The notes beneath the pieces were generated by a model. It saw nothing but the letters and a program-made list of their open reading frames with translations. It was not told where the DNA came from and did no database searches. A program made the translations under genes and the position numbers. From Chara braunii (lineage: Eukaryota; Streptophyta; Charophyceae; Charales; Characeae), in contig BFEA01000405.1 of the NCBI GenBank assembly GCA_003427395.1, positions 336,000 to 366,444 of the forward strand: DNA of 30,445 nt. Direction: 5' to 3'. Each line of letters begins with the position of its first letter. Position 1 is the first letter of the stretch. Shown piece by piece: positions 10,834 to 21,371 of this stretch.

Positions 10834-11198
10834 GTGTGAGGTTGTTAATGTCCCTGCTCATGAAGCCTTTAAAAGTCGTGCGAGAGAAACGTCTTTCAGG
10901 GAGGTCATTGGCCGCTTTACCGAAGAAGTCGTCAAGTGTAGGGTTGTTTAAAAGGGTCCAGATGCCTTGCCTTTCTGAGAGAGCTGTCAGGGTTCTGAAG
11001 GCTTGTAGAATAGATAAGGAGGAAGGTCTGCGGAAACATTTGGCTGCGTCTATTGAGAGCATTACTGCTTTGTTTGATGGGTCTGATGACGATGGCAAAT
11101 GGGGTGTCTTGAAAGACCCGTGTCCTAAGTACATCGCGAAGGACACCTTCAACAGTCGGGGATATAACTTTTCTGAGAAAAGGGCAGACAATTCTTAG
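10834..11198 (+). pseudogene. Downstream exon between methylase tail and Ulp1 domain (unknown domain)
   Basis: The frame after the intron reads VRLLMSLLMKPLKVVREK and onward for about 120 codons to TAG 11196-11198. It includes the helix-like ERAVRVLKACRIDKEEGLRK and the acidic ALFDGSDDDGKWGVLKDP. I do not recognise a family. The Ulp1 part starts again in the same frame after a short gap (about 11199-11256). A second intron with acceptor gtttgtgcag at 11256 is possible, but I found no convincing donor. Otherwise the TAG is a point mutation. Confidence 0.45.
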
Positions 11199-11256
11199 CC
11201 ATTCCGCCCCGGGGTTTGTGCTCACTCCTCACACTTGTTCGTGGGTGTTTGTGCAG

Positions 11257-11995
11257 CTGGGGCTACATCATGTTTTCGCGTTCCCTTGCCTACTGAGGAG
11301 CTTAGCGCTGCGGACTTCAGAATGTTGCAGAACGTCTGCAGAGATTTCAGCAACGGCCAGGAGGTGGTTTCCTCGGTTCGCAGAGGTCCCAGTTCGATTC
11401 TGTTGACCAGAGAAAGTCTTCAAACTCTTGTCCAGGGGTAATGGCTATCCGACGAGGTGGTGGAGTCGTACTTGGCCTTGCTTGCCAACGCTGCGTTCCC
11501 TGGGGTCCCTCTCTTTACATTTTCAGTCCCTTTTTCTATACCAAGCTCGTCGGTGGCGGCTATCGACATGAAAGGGTCGCAAAATGGACAAAAGCTGTGA
11601 ATATTTTCTCGTACGGCATGGTCTTGATCCCTGTCCATAAAAATCGAGTGCGTTGGACCCTATTATGTGTCCGAGAACAAGGGCTGGAGTACTACGACTC
11701 CCTCCTGCAAGACGATGGCGTTTTTTCTTCCGATGTGCTTGCGAACTTCACGCAATACCTCCGTGACGAAGCGGCTCGTCGATATGGTCAACAAGCCAAA
11801 CTGGATCTCCCGGCGCCCAAGGTGGTTGCTCATGGTGTCCCTCAACAGTCGGACGGGTCGAGCTGCAGTGTTTTCATGCTCGCCTTCGCTTCTTTTCTTG
11901 CACGCGGCTACCCGCCACCATTTCCGATAGCCCAAAGCGACATTGCAAACATCAGGCTGAGGATTGCGGTGGACATACTCCAAGGCTCTGAATAA
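11257..11995 (+). pseudogene. Ulp1/C48-type cysteine protease domain, broken
   Basis: The frame reads LPTEELSAADFRMLQNVC and LLTRESLQTLVQG, then in-frame TAA (11439-11441), then WLSDEVVESYLALLANAAF, which matches the Ulp1 'WLnDevi..Y..LL' box. A frame change between about 11515 and 11535 leads to FFYTKLVGGGY, KWTKAVNIFSY, LIPVHKNRVRWTLLCV, YYDSLLQDD and PQQSDGSSCSVFMLAFASFL, ending at TAA 11993-11995. The Asp (YYDS), Gln (PQQ) and Cys (SSCSVF) of the active site are present. The position normally His in 'HW' is Arg (RW). Ulp1 proteases cut SUMO-like tags and are also carried by several transposon and virus groups. The stop, the frame change and the missing His indicate a dead copy. The family call is firm. 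Confidence 0.75.
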
Positions 11996-12603
11996 TACCT
12001 CTGTTGTTAAAGTACGCGTAGTTTTTTTTTCCAAAGGCCATACATAAGCAGAAGTGTGAATCGATTCCCACTTGATCTGGCAGTCAGCCGGTTCGATCTG
12101 TGCTGTTGTTTTGATGAGGTACCGGATTGCAGTGGACGTTTTGGTCAAGTACACGCTTAGGTGTCGATGTGAATATCTCAGCCTCGTGCTGTGCCAATTT
12201 TTAAAGGGTTTTTCATTTAGTGGAACCTGTCATCTTTATTCGTAGGACTTTCAGCAGCGCCTTGCTGCCTTTGTTTGTTTTAGGGTTGTTCTCATTGCTT
12301 GCCGCGCAACATCAGCTAGTGGGTAGCAGCGGACGCTTACGTGAAGTAGTAGCTTAGATGCCAATGTAAATATCCCAGCCACATCGTGCACTTTCTTTTT
12401 AAGTAGACGCTTATATATCAGATGTGAATATACCAACTTTGTGCTCCTTTTGTTTTTTCGGGTTGTTCTCCTTATATCCTCTCCGACCGCGGCAGCACCG
12501 TGTTGCGGTTGTTCGTTTCGAGGTTGTGCGCCTCTCTTGCTCATGTGAAAGATATCGACGATTTATTCTTGGTCGCCAAATTGTTTCGTGCTTATCTCTT
12601 TCG
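11996..12603. repeat. Non-coding, with three copies of a roughly 46-bp word
   Basis: No gene is seen. A related segment 'agta..cgctta..t...atgt(g/a)aatat' recurs near 12148, 12346 and 12402, ending 'cgtgc' or 'gtgctc'. A 'gggttgttctc' word follows at about 12286 and 12460. A palindrome copy (aagtgtga-atcgat-tcccactt) lies at 12052-12073, just after the Ulp1 stop. Confidence 0.5.
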
Positions 12604-13310
12604 TTTGGCCCGCCCTTGTTCTGCATGTGCCGCCCCGTTTTACGGTTCACCCCCTCTGCTTGTCTCCATTGAATGTTGTCTGTTGATTCCTTATGACAGT
12701 TGTCAACTTGTTCTCCATTCAGAAACCAGTTGTCGCCAGAATGTGTGTGTGTTTGAAGTTGTTTTACGGATTCAGCGGTGCACTAAATGATTACCAATTT
12801 TGTTATCCTTGGAATACATCTCGTGCTCTCCACGGAATGCTGGTTGTTGTTTCTATATGAGAAATGAGAACATATTCGCACTTTGGATGACGTACATTTG
12901 TGATTGAACTGTTGGTTCCATATGAGAAATGACACCCAGCTTTGATATGTTTTGGCTCGCCCTTGTTCAGCGTATGCCGCCCCGTTTTACGGTTCACCCC
13001 CTTTGCTTGTCTTCATTGAATGTTGTCTGTTGGTTCCCTATGACAGTTGCGAACTTGTTTCGCAACTTGTTCTCCATTCGAAAACCAATTGTCGCCAGAA
13101 TGTATGTGTGCTTGAAGTTGTTTTACGGATTCAGCGGTGCAATGAATGATTACCAATTTTGTTTATCCCCGGAATACATCTCGTGCTCTCCACGGAATGT
13201 TGGCTATTGTTTCCGTATGAGAAATGCATATTCGCACTTTGGACGCCGTACATTTGTGATTGAACTGTTGGTTCCATATGAGAAATGAGAACATATTCGC
13301 ACTTTGGCTT
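12604..13310. repeat. Direct duplication, spacing about 347 bp
   Basis: Copy 1 (12604-12932) and copy 2 (12951-13288) both start 'tttggc(c/t)cgcccttgttc' and share 'gccgccccgttttacggtt', 'gaatgttgtctgttg', 'gtcgccagaatgt' and 'attgaactgttggttcc'. Copy 2 has a small insertion repeating 'aacttgtt'. Half-palindromes 'tattcgcactttgg' recur at about 12870, 13228 and 13294. Open frames inside are repeat shadows. Confidence 0.85.
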
Positions 13311-13732
13311 CATGTGCTTTGTGATTTTTGGAAAGCCTCCGTGCATTTTGCAATGTGGGATTGTATGATATTTTGCGTTCAATGATTTTTTGAAACGTCT
13401 CTGTGTGCTTTGCAATTTGCCCTTGAATGAATTTTCTGCATTGAATTATTTTTGGGAACTATTCGTGTGCTGTGAGACTTCACCTTTGGAAAAACAATAG
13501 GCAACTTGAAATGTTTTCACCTCGATGTTTGCGATGTCTCTGTGTGCTTTGCAATTTGACTTGAGATCTTTTCATCTCGATGTTTGCGATGACAAGAGAT
13601 ACTTGTATGAATGGATATCAATCTTCTACACAAAAAGATTTGATGGCATTTTCAACCTGTAATATACAAATGACAAACCAATATCCATATTAAATCGTCG
13701 CGCTGATGGACTGCGCAACTGCTTCTCCATCA
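13311..13732. other. Non-coding; short dispersed words only
   Basis: No gene is seen. Words such as 'tctgtgtgctttgcaattt' and 'cg(a)atgtttgcgatg' recur at uneven spacing near 13400, 13530 and 13575, suggesting an old degenerate repeat. Confidence 0.4.
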
Positions 13733-13754
13733 AAGTGCGAGTTCAATCGCACTT
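13733..13754. repeat. Perfect copy of the 22-bp spaced palindrome
   Basis: The copy reads aagtgcga-gttcaa-tcgcactt with fully complementary arms, the same geometry as the copy at 9311-9332. It lies just before the 275-bp tandem array and is the last copy I found in the window. Confidence 0.8.
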
Positions 13755-13874
13755 CTTGTGTGAGCCCTGAGCAATTCCCTCGCACTTTGCTTTACGTCAA
13801 GGAGGGGATCGAACGCACCACCGGTAAGCACCTGCACATCACGAAACAAGAGCATGTCCCAATTGGAACATCGT

Positions 13875-14980
13875 CGGGTTCTTGCGATGTCGACTCCCAC
13901 ATGATGACTACACTGAACAACGGTAGGATGACCGCTCCGCCTCTCCGATGTGGATCTAACGGTGGATTGCATCAAATCTGCTCTCATAGATCCGTGTCGG
14001 GGATGGGGGACGGCATCTGACCACAGTTTGCTTGTAAGGCATCATATGATGTGTCGATATAACCGACATCTTGAAATGTTTGGTGAGCATCTAGTGCTAC
14101 ACCAATAAGTTCCAAATACGCTAGCAAAGTCCCCTAAGAGTGTTCTTTGCCTGGTCCTCACCTCATCGACTCTCAAGATGACTACAGCCAACAACGGTAG
14201 GATGGCAGGTCCGCCTATCCGATGTGGATCTCAAGGTGGAGTGCGAAACTCTGCTCTAAAAAATCCACACCGGGTAGAAGGTCCTGCAAGCAGCAGCTGC
14301 TTGCTTGTAAGGCATCTTATGATGTGTCGATATGACCGACATCCTGAACTGCTTGGTGAGCATCGAGTGCTATGCCAATATGTTTCAAACAGGGCAGCAA
14401 AGTCTCCTGACAGTGTTCTTTGTCGGGTCCTCACCTCGTCGACTCCCTCAAGATGACTACAGCTAACAGCGGTAGGATGGCAGGTCCACCTATCCGATGT
14501 GGATCTCACGGTGGAGTGAGAAACTCTGCTCTCAAAGATCCAAACCGGGTAGAAGGTCCTGCAAGCAGCCGTTGATTGCTTGTAAGGCATCTTATGATTT
14601 GTCGATATAACCGACATCCAGAACTGCTTGGTGAGCATCTAGTGCTACGCCAATAAGTTCCAAAAACACGGCAGCAAAGTCCACTGAGAGTTTTCTTTGN
14701 CGGGTCCTCACCTCATCGACTCCCTCAAGATGACTACAGCTAACAGCGGTAGGATGGCAGGTCCACCTATCCGACGTGGATCTCACGGTGGAGTGCGAAA
14801 CTCTGCTCTCAAAGATTCATACCGGGTAGAAGGTCCTGCAAGCAGCCGCTGCTTGCTTGTAAGGCATCTTATGATGTGTCGATATAACCGACATCCAGAA
14901 CTGTTTGGTGAGCATCTAGTGCTACGCTAATATGTTCTGAACACGACTGCAAGGTCCCCTAAGAATGCTTTTAGCACTGG
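13875..14980. repeat. Tandem array of about 275-bp units, four copies
   Basis: The anchor 'gatgactac' followed by 'aacagcggtaggatg'-like sequence lies at 13903, 14177, 14452 and 14729, giving spacings of 274, 275 and 277 bp. The last three units are close to each other and the first is more diverged. Each unit contains a small inverted repeat, tgtcg-atataac-cgaca. One unresolved base lies at 14700. Short open frames inside each unit are repeated shadows, not genes. Confidence 0.9.
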
Positions 14981-15111
14981 AGTCCTCTGACCGCCGACTG
15001 TTTGGCACTTCCTGAAGGTTGACACTTCTTGAAGTTGGTCTGCCACTTCTTAAAGGTGGTCAGTCACCAGATCACTCGATAACCGCGAATTGACTCGTTG
15101 TTCAACTAGAG

Positions 15112-15142
<31 letters not shown>

Positions 15143-15143
15143 A

Positions 15144-15187
<44 letters not shown>

Positions 15188-15188
15188 T
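15112..15188. repeat. Compound microsatellite (CT)n(TA)n
   Basis: About 27 bp of CT repeats (15112-15138) is directly followed by about 49 bp of AT repeats with one interruption (15140-15188), then a C-rich run. Confidence 0.95.
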
Positions 15189-15211
15189 CCCCCGCCCCCC
15201 CTTGTGTTTCT

Positions 15212-15371
15212 GCCTCCGCTCGCCACCGTCCCTAAGAATTCGCCGTTGCAATTTCATATAATGTCTGATGCCCGAAACTTTTTGCTAAAACGGGTGTGTC
15301 ATGGGTGATCGAATCCAGTTGCAATCTCATATAATGTGGTCCGGCTAGCGAACCGGCACGCAGACCTGCGA

Positions 15372-15402
<31 letters not shown>

Positions 15403-15710
15403 GCTGAAGTACGTATCCCGCTCACTACGAACATAGTACTATGAAAAATAAAACTTGTACACACACACACGAAACAATAGAAAACAACATAACAACAACG
15501 GCCTCCGCTCGCCACCATCCCGAAGAACCCCCCGTTGCAATCTCATAAAATGTCCGATGCCCAAACCTTTTTGCTAAAAGGGGTCGACAACGGGTATGCC
15601 ATGGGTGATCGAATCCAGTTGCAATCTCATATAATGCGGTCCGGCTCGCGAACCGGCGCACTGGGGGGGGGGGGAAGGGGGCTGAAGTACATATCCCGCT
15701 CACTACGAAC
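15212..15710. repeat. Duplicated segment of about 215 bp containing poly-G tracts
   Basis: Copy 1 (15212-15432) and copy 2 (15501-15710) share 'gcctccgctcgccacc', 'gttgcaat(c/t)tcata', 'gggtgatcgaatccag', 'ggtccggct(a/c)gcgaaccgg' and 'atcccgctcactacgaac'. Copy 1 has an uninterrupted run of 29 G at 15373-15401. Copy 2 has a shorter G run at the matching place. The run length may be an assembly estimate. No gene is seen. Confidence 0.85.
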
Positions 15711-16679
15711 TATGCAGTGCCCATAATCAAGCGCACAATTTACATTTTGATGGGCCCGGAGCATTCGAACAAACATGGAGTTTATTCTGAGTTGCCGAGC
15801 GAAGGCCGCTCCAAAAGGCTACCGTGAAGATAGCCTACAAGGGAGAACTTCGAACATCGTTGGTCTGCTGGGGTGGTTGGGGTTCGGTGGGGTGTGTGTG
15901 TGTCTCTGTGTGTGTGATGGGTCCTGTACTCCAAGCGATGGCAGTTGACCCATATCACTGCCCACTTAGCAACACTTACTAATGATTGTTTCGATTTATT
16001 CTTATTTATGTCGCTCTAACATGAATTCCGCCTTTGTTATAAAAAGTGAACAATCAAAAGGTTCACTTTTAACGAAACGTGTACAGGTATCCCACACGAC
16101 CGCGGTCGCGGGGTCAAGCTCGGAGGGCGGCCTCGTTCTTGGCTGCGGCCGCGGCTGTGGTCGGATGCATAGCGGCCATGTTTTTCACAAATTTTTCCCA
16201 TCGAAAATAATAGGGAAAACTATTTCAAAAATATATATCTGGGGTTGTAGCCTTGTAGGGTTTGAAAAACACCACAACCCCATATTTTTAAAAAAACTTT
16301 AAAAAAGGAAGCAATTAATTTTCAAGAATTATAAAAAATAAAAAACATAAAAATCGGAGAAGAGAAGTTAAAAATAAAAATAAAAAAAAAGAAGTTTTTT
16401 TTTGTTGGGATTTTGGTTGGCAGTTCTTTGTCTTCTTTGATTATATGTACTTTTTGTTTTGTTTTTTTGTTGTGTAATAAGGAAAAAATCAAGGAATGAA
16501 AATAAAAATAAAAAATTGTACTCTTTTTCTCCAAGGGCCGATAAGTATGTGTGNTAGCAAAATAACATGTAATGACCGGCAGAAAAAAATGCAGACCGTG
16601 AAACCTGCTACTTTCTGAGAGGTGCTGCTTGCTGGACTGATTTACTGAGATTTCCATGTTCTACTGTGATTTGCTGTGT

Positions 16680-16684
<5 letters not shown>
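15711..16684. other. No gene seen; GC-rich patch, inverted words, then AT-rich
   Basis: A GC-rich patch with repeated 'cggccgcgg'-like words lies at about 16100-16180. An inverted pair (ggggttgtag at 16241 and ccacaacccc at 16272) follows, and then about 250 bp of A/T-rich sequence. An unresolved base lies at 16554. Open frames here come from low-complexity sequence. Confidence 0.5.
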
Positions 16685-16728
<44 letters not shown>

Positions 16729-16729
16729 A

Positions 16730-16810
<81 letters not shown>
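16685..16810. repeat. (GT)n microsatellite, about 126 bp
   Basis: A nearly pure GT dinucleotide run with one 'catgc' interruption near 16728. Confidence 0.97.
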
Positions 16811-16812
<2 letters not shown>

Positions 16813-18752
16813 AATGAGTCATAACGCTATTGTGGCATGAACTGCATCGAGCCGTATCTAAATTGTATGTAAATAACATCAATCAAAGCATATGATCCAT
16901 GCATAAATCTACCCTGACCGTTTTCCTTTTTAAGTCGATACGAATACTCTGATTTCTCCTCTCGATTCACACTCCAAGTTCTATGGCATACAACTGATTC
17001 ACGAGAAAACACTAGTGGGGGTAGATCGGACATACATTCTTAAGAGAACGCCTAGCGAAGGAAGGAGGAAGAGATTTACAGGGATTGGGGGAAGGCCATG
17101 TCCTGTAGCGACCCATACAACATAGTTTTTGTAAAGCAAGTCAAATAATAGACAAATTTAGCAAACCCATTTATTTGTGAAATTATTATTACACCTGATG
17201 TAAAGACTTAATATGCACTCCTTATGATTAACAAAATAACGTATTTTGAAAATAAGAACGGGGCGAGGATGAGGGAGTGAAAAAGAGCAAACATATGATC
17301 AGAAGTCCTTCCACTTTTACTGAAAAACATGCTCCAGAACAGACGGAATTACATCTCATGTTGATTGAAAAAGCACTTTGGACGATCAACATAATTCCCT
17401 TTTCTGTTTTACATCCTTGCTCGAAGACCCAACCCATCACCACCTTGCTGAAAGTACTTCAATGTGAAATTTTGAGAGGGCCATAGCGGCAAAGTCGAAG
17501 CCAACAAACAAAATTCAGGATCCTCACACAATCTTTGTTCAAAAGCTTAGCCCTCCATTCCTGCGACAAAGTTTCCATATTCCAACTAAATAACGAACGC
17601 AAATGAAGCCAAATGAGTATGCGAAATTCCCATGGCCACATGATATCCGATACTTCATGGCACCCCCCGTGACACTGATAATCACTAGATCATGAGCTCG
17701 ATAAGTAATTCAGTGTCGACCCCACGTGATACTAGGTGACTTTTTAAACAAACCAGCTTCATTTTCACGCAAAAACGAGGGGATTCTACATAAATCTCAG
17801 TCCGAAATATATGTCAATATTGCTACCAAGTTCTCAGTGACAGAAGGAAATTTTCCTAGACTATTACATAATGTCATTCATCAACCCTTGGTCGTCATCC
17901 TTAAAGGTAAGCAAGATCCTACTTGCAAACTAGACCCTTCTATCCATACCCTATCATTTCCTATTCACGACCATATGTCCCCACTGCAAGTGTATGACTA
18001 TGCCCGCATTATGCACCCTGCCTACTCGTTCCATTGGTAGCATCCTGCAGATCATTATTAGTAGCAAGGCTAGGGCGCAAAGAGCATAGACCAGAGAAGT
18101 AGTGCAGAGGGAGGGGATTAATACACGAGGCGTTGAAGAGTGGGGGGATGAGCCGGCAGAAATGGGATAATCAAGAGCAGGGAAGAACTGCACGAGAGTA
18201 GAAGCATGGGGAAACTCGAAAACAGTGCAGATAACCATAGCACAAAGGGCAATTATGAAGACCCCTGAGAAGATAAAACCACAATACATTCATCTGAAGA
18301 TATCCATGGTGGTCAGGTAAAAAGAACGTGTTTCAACAGGACATCTCCGCCGAATCATCTGCTCATCAGCCTCGTTGAAAGGAGGAGGAAACTTGGAGCA
18401 GCAGAAGAAGCGATGGCGAGAGATATCGAAGGTCGACATAAATGACATGTACGCTAGAAATTACGCGAGTACTAGGGCTACGATGCAAAGTTCGAAAAAA
18501 ACGTGACTCCATGTCTTGGGTAGCTACTTCTGAGCAGAACACCTAAAAAGCTCCTACCCATGCTCGATCATGCAACCACAGCCCAAAAAGCGCACAAAGA
18601 TCATCTATCAGAAAGAGGTTAAGTAATATCATGGACCAAGGTGAGAAGGGGGGTGGGGGGTAAGGCAGAAAGACATCCCAATTCGGTCAAGCGGCTCAAT
18701 AATGTCGACGCAACAAAGAAGGATTCAGTGGAAATTACCCAAAGCTTTTTCA
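16811..18752. other. No supportable gene in 1.9 kb
   Basis: Both strands hold only short open frames, of which the longest (17726-18040 plus and 17954-18289 minus) overlap each other. None shows a domain I recognise. Stops are frequent and the composition is mildly AT-rich. It could be eroded mobile-element or intergenic DNA. Confidence 0.5.
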
Positions 18753-18882
18753 CCGATATCCACTGCATCGGCTCATTAGGAATATCCACTACATCGGCTC
18801 GTTAGGAATATCCACTACATCATCTCATTAGGAATATCTACTATATCGGCTCGTTAGGAATATCTACTACATCGACTCGTTA
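18753..18882. repeat. 26-bp minisatellite, five copies
   Basis: Five imperfect copies of a 26-bp unit containing 'atat(c)cactacatcg' and 'ctcgttagga' run from 18753 to 18882. Differences are mostly single C/T changes. Confidence 0.9.
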
Positions 18883-20118
18883 GGGGGAGTAGGTATCCTC
18901 AAGTTGACGTTCCTAAAAGGAGAGAGAGCCGAGGAGGAAGATAAATAAAAGTATTGGCAGGGTGACGGGAAAAGAGGTTAAGGGACGCGAATTCAATTAC
19001 CAGTCCCACTCGGGATGATGACGTAGCGGCGCTCATTCCTCCAAAATCCAAAGGGAAAGTTGATAAGCCAAAAGTGACACACAATATTCTCCAGCGAAGC
19101 AACATAGTCACTACGAATGGAGGAAGATGTACACAGTATAGCAGCCCAATTAGTTGACACCTGATGGACTCGGGAGAGAAGAAGAAGAAGAAAAAGAAGA
19201 GAGAAAGGAAGATGCGTGTGCTCAAGAGGTCGAAAAAAGTTCAACCACGACAGATTTCATCCGTCAACTTTCACTATGAAAGTTGTAGAAGGTCATATTC
19301 CTGTTCCACTCGAGACTTAGGTACCAAAGCGTTATAGGCCCAGGGGTTATTTCTCAACCACGAAGGGTACCACGGAATTTTCGGTATTCAAAACCCGTCT
19401 TTAGGATAATTACCGAGCCCGACCGATACTTTTGGTGTGTGTACGTGATTTTATCAGTAGTGTTGCAGACCATAAATCCATCTATGTGAAAAAGTTGTAC
19501 AAATATACAATTATTGAAAAACATTGTATATGAGTGTGTTTGTGTGTGTGTGTGTGTGTGCGCGCGTGGGGGGTTAATATCAACAGTTTATGGATCGGGA
19601 AACCATGTGGCAAGGTAAGTGCGAGGATAAAGAGAAGAGAAAGTTATTCGGAATCAATAGAAAAAATTTCTATAATTAAATAATCATTCTATAGTAAAAT
19701 TAGTAAATTACATTTTTAAATTTCAATTTTTTATTCCATCTTAAAACATGTCATTCGAATTTTAAAAAATTTCATCTAGTTAAAAACTTTCATTCTAAGA
19801 ATGGGGTATCCCTTCTTATTTGAACTGCACGCTAGAGATGGAATAAAATTTTGGATTAGTTCATGAAATATTTTAATTGAACTGTTATTCCATATAAGTA
19901 TTTTCAGTCATAAATAGGTTATTCCTATCTAAATTCGAAGATATTTGTTGCACTGGAATGAAAATTTAATTAAAACATTTCATACACTCGTCCAGACTTG
20001 CATTCCATCTTGAACAAATAAATGTAGTTGGAAGGGAAAACTTATACTTAGATGGAAACTTATCAAATAAAACTGAAAATTTTAGAATTGGACGAACCTT
20101 GGAATGATAATTAATGCG
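18883..20118. other. No gene seen; AT-rich from about 19650
   Basis: 18883-19640 has only short frames and a small GT repeat near 19530. From about 19650 to 20100 the sequence is A/T-rich with repeated 'attccat' and 'gaatg' words in both orientations, suggestive of an old inverted-repeat element that I cannot delimit. Confidence 0.4.
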
Positions 20119-20441
20119 TAGCATCGTGCTCGGGTTCGGTGACCGAACACGAATGAGCGCCGAAACCGTCTGAACATGAACATAGAAACATTTTAAGAAA
20201 ACAGGTTCTCAGGAAAATCGGGAAACAATATATATTTTGTAAGACAATAATACAAATAACTTTTGTCAAGGAGGTATGCTCAAATTTGTAACCAAACTCG
20301 AGTTAAGAAAAAATAAAAAAATAAAAAACATTTTTTTTTTTTACTATGTGCGGTCGAATACGTTCGGGAAGCGTTCGGTCGAACACCCGAACATATTCAA
20401 ACGTACGAAAAAGTTCCAAACATGTTCGGTGTGCTCCACAG
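20119..20441. mobile_element. Short non-autonomous element (i), GTTCGG-type ends
   Basis: Both ends are built from the word cggttcg or its complement: left 'gggttcggtgaccgaac' (about 20132) and right 'gcgttcggtcgaacacccg' (about 20371), with 'catgttcggtgtgctcc' at the end. The outer edges gtgctcggg and (reversed) gagcacacc are loosely inverted. The interior (about 20221-20330) is AT-rich and contains 'aaataacttttgtcaagg', then 'aaatttgtaaccaaa', then A-rich sequence. That order is shared with elements (ii) to (iv). There is no coding capacity. The boundaries are estimates. Confidence 0.45.
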
Positions 20442-20630
20442 GATAATTTATAACTATGAAGGATTTTGTTTTTATGGAATGTTGTTTCAACTTTCATATC
20501 TCGTGGGAATTTCGTTGTTGATAACAATAGAAGAATCAACATTGGTTTGTTGGGACGTGCTGCAAACAGTTTGAGCATTAATTGTGTTAATTGTGGCTGC
20601 CTCACAACCAACAACTCTACTTGGGGCCTG

Positions 20631-21189
20631 TGTTACCGCGCGTTCATTGAACGCGGGTTTTCCGTTCAGAAACTGAACGGAATGAACGCGCGTTTAGCGA
20701 ACGCGACCGAACGCGGAGTTGAATTCCGCGCGGAAAAAAATAATAAAAAATAAAACGTTCTTTAAAAAATTCCGATAAAAAAATATGTTATGAAGAAAAA
20801 TAAAATAAACAATCTTTGCCCGAGAATTGCATCCAAATTCACTATCAAATTCGAAATAAAAATAGAAAACAGAAAATAGAAAAAAGTAAAAAGAGAATTG
20901 AAATTAGTGGGTGAACATGATATGACACCGCCATCTTTGGCTATTTTTCATTTTTTTTCCCCTCGGCAAAATGACTTCAAAATTTATAGACATGTAGCTC
21001 ATATCAAATAGAACTCACAAAAAAAAATTCCGAAAAAACAAACTATGTTTAGGCATCAAAAATATATTTTGAAAAAAAAAAAATTAAAAACAAAATTGAA
21101 CGCCGTTCAATTTTGAACGAGAACGCGCAATCCCCGTTCAAACGCACATTTGAACGCGAACACGCGTTCACGGTGTTCAAATGGTTACA
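20631..21189. mobile_element. Short non-autonomous element (ii), GAACGCG-type ends
   Basis: The left end tgttacc faces the right end ggttaca, so both ends read inward TGT(T/A)ACC. Inside each end lie about 90 bp packed with cgcgttc/gaacgcg and gttcaa words in both orientations. The interior is AT-rich; at about 20781-20880 it contains 'tatgttatgaagaaaaat', 'aaacaatctttgcc' and 'aaattcactatcaaatt', nearly matching the interior of the fold-back at 26767-27290. There is no coding frame. No target-site duplication could be assigned. Confidence 0.55.
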
Positions 21190-21371
21190 TAGCTTGGCGC
21201 GATGACCAACCATTTTTTTTTCGTGAAGAACATTGACTCATTGAGATTGCGAACATGAATCATGAACATGCACATGTCTTGTAATTCCTCGAGCGAACAT
21301 TTGAGATTGAAATATCGCAGAAGCCTACAAAAGGGGCTTCTTCCAAATGTTTATGAACTTGAGATGCAATT

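Noticed and set aside
4434-11995. Alternative genetic code or TGA read-through
   Set aside because: TAG and TAA also interrupt the frame and there are frame changes, so decay is simpler than recoding.
16322-16657. Phe/Lys-rich minus-strand frames
   Set aside because: Produced by A/T-rich low-complexity sequence and containing an unresolved base.
17228-18289. Several 60-110 codon frames on both strands
   Set aside because: They overlap each other, have no recognisable motif and are interrupted by many stops nearby.
18340-18400. CTGATGA on the minus strand as another hammerhead
   Set aside because: No GAAA follows at the end of a stem.
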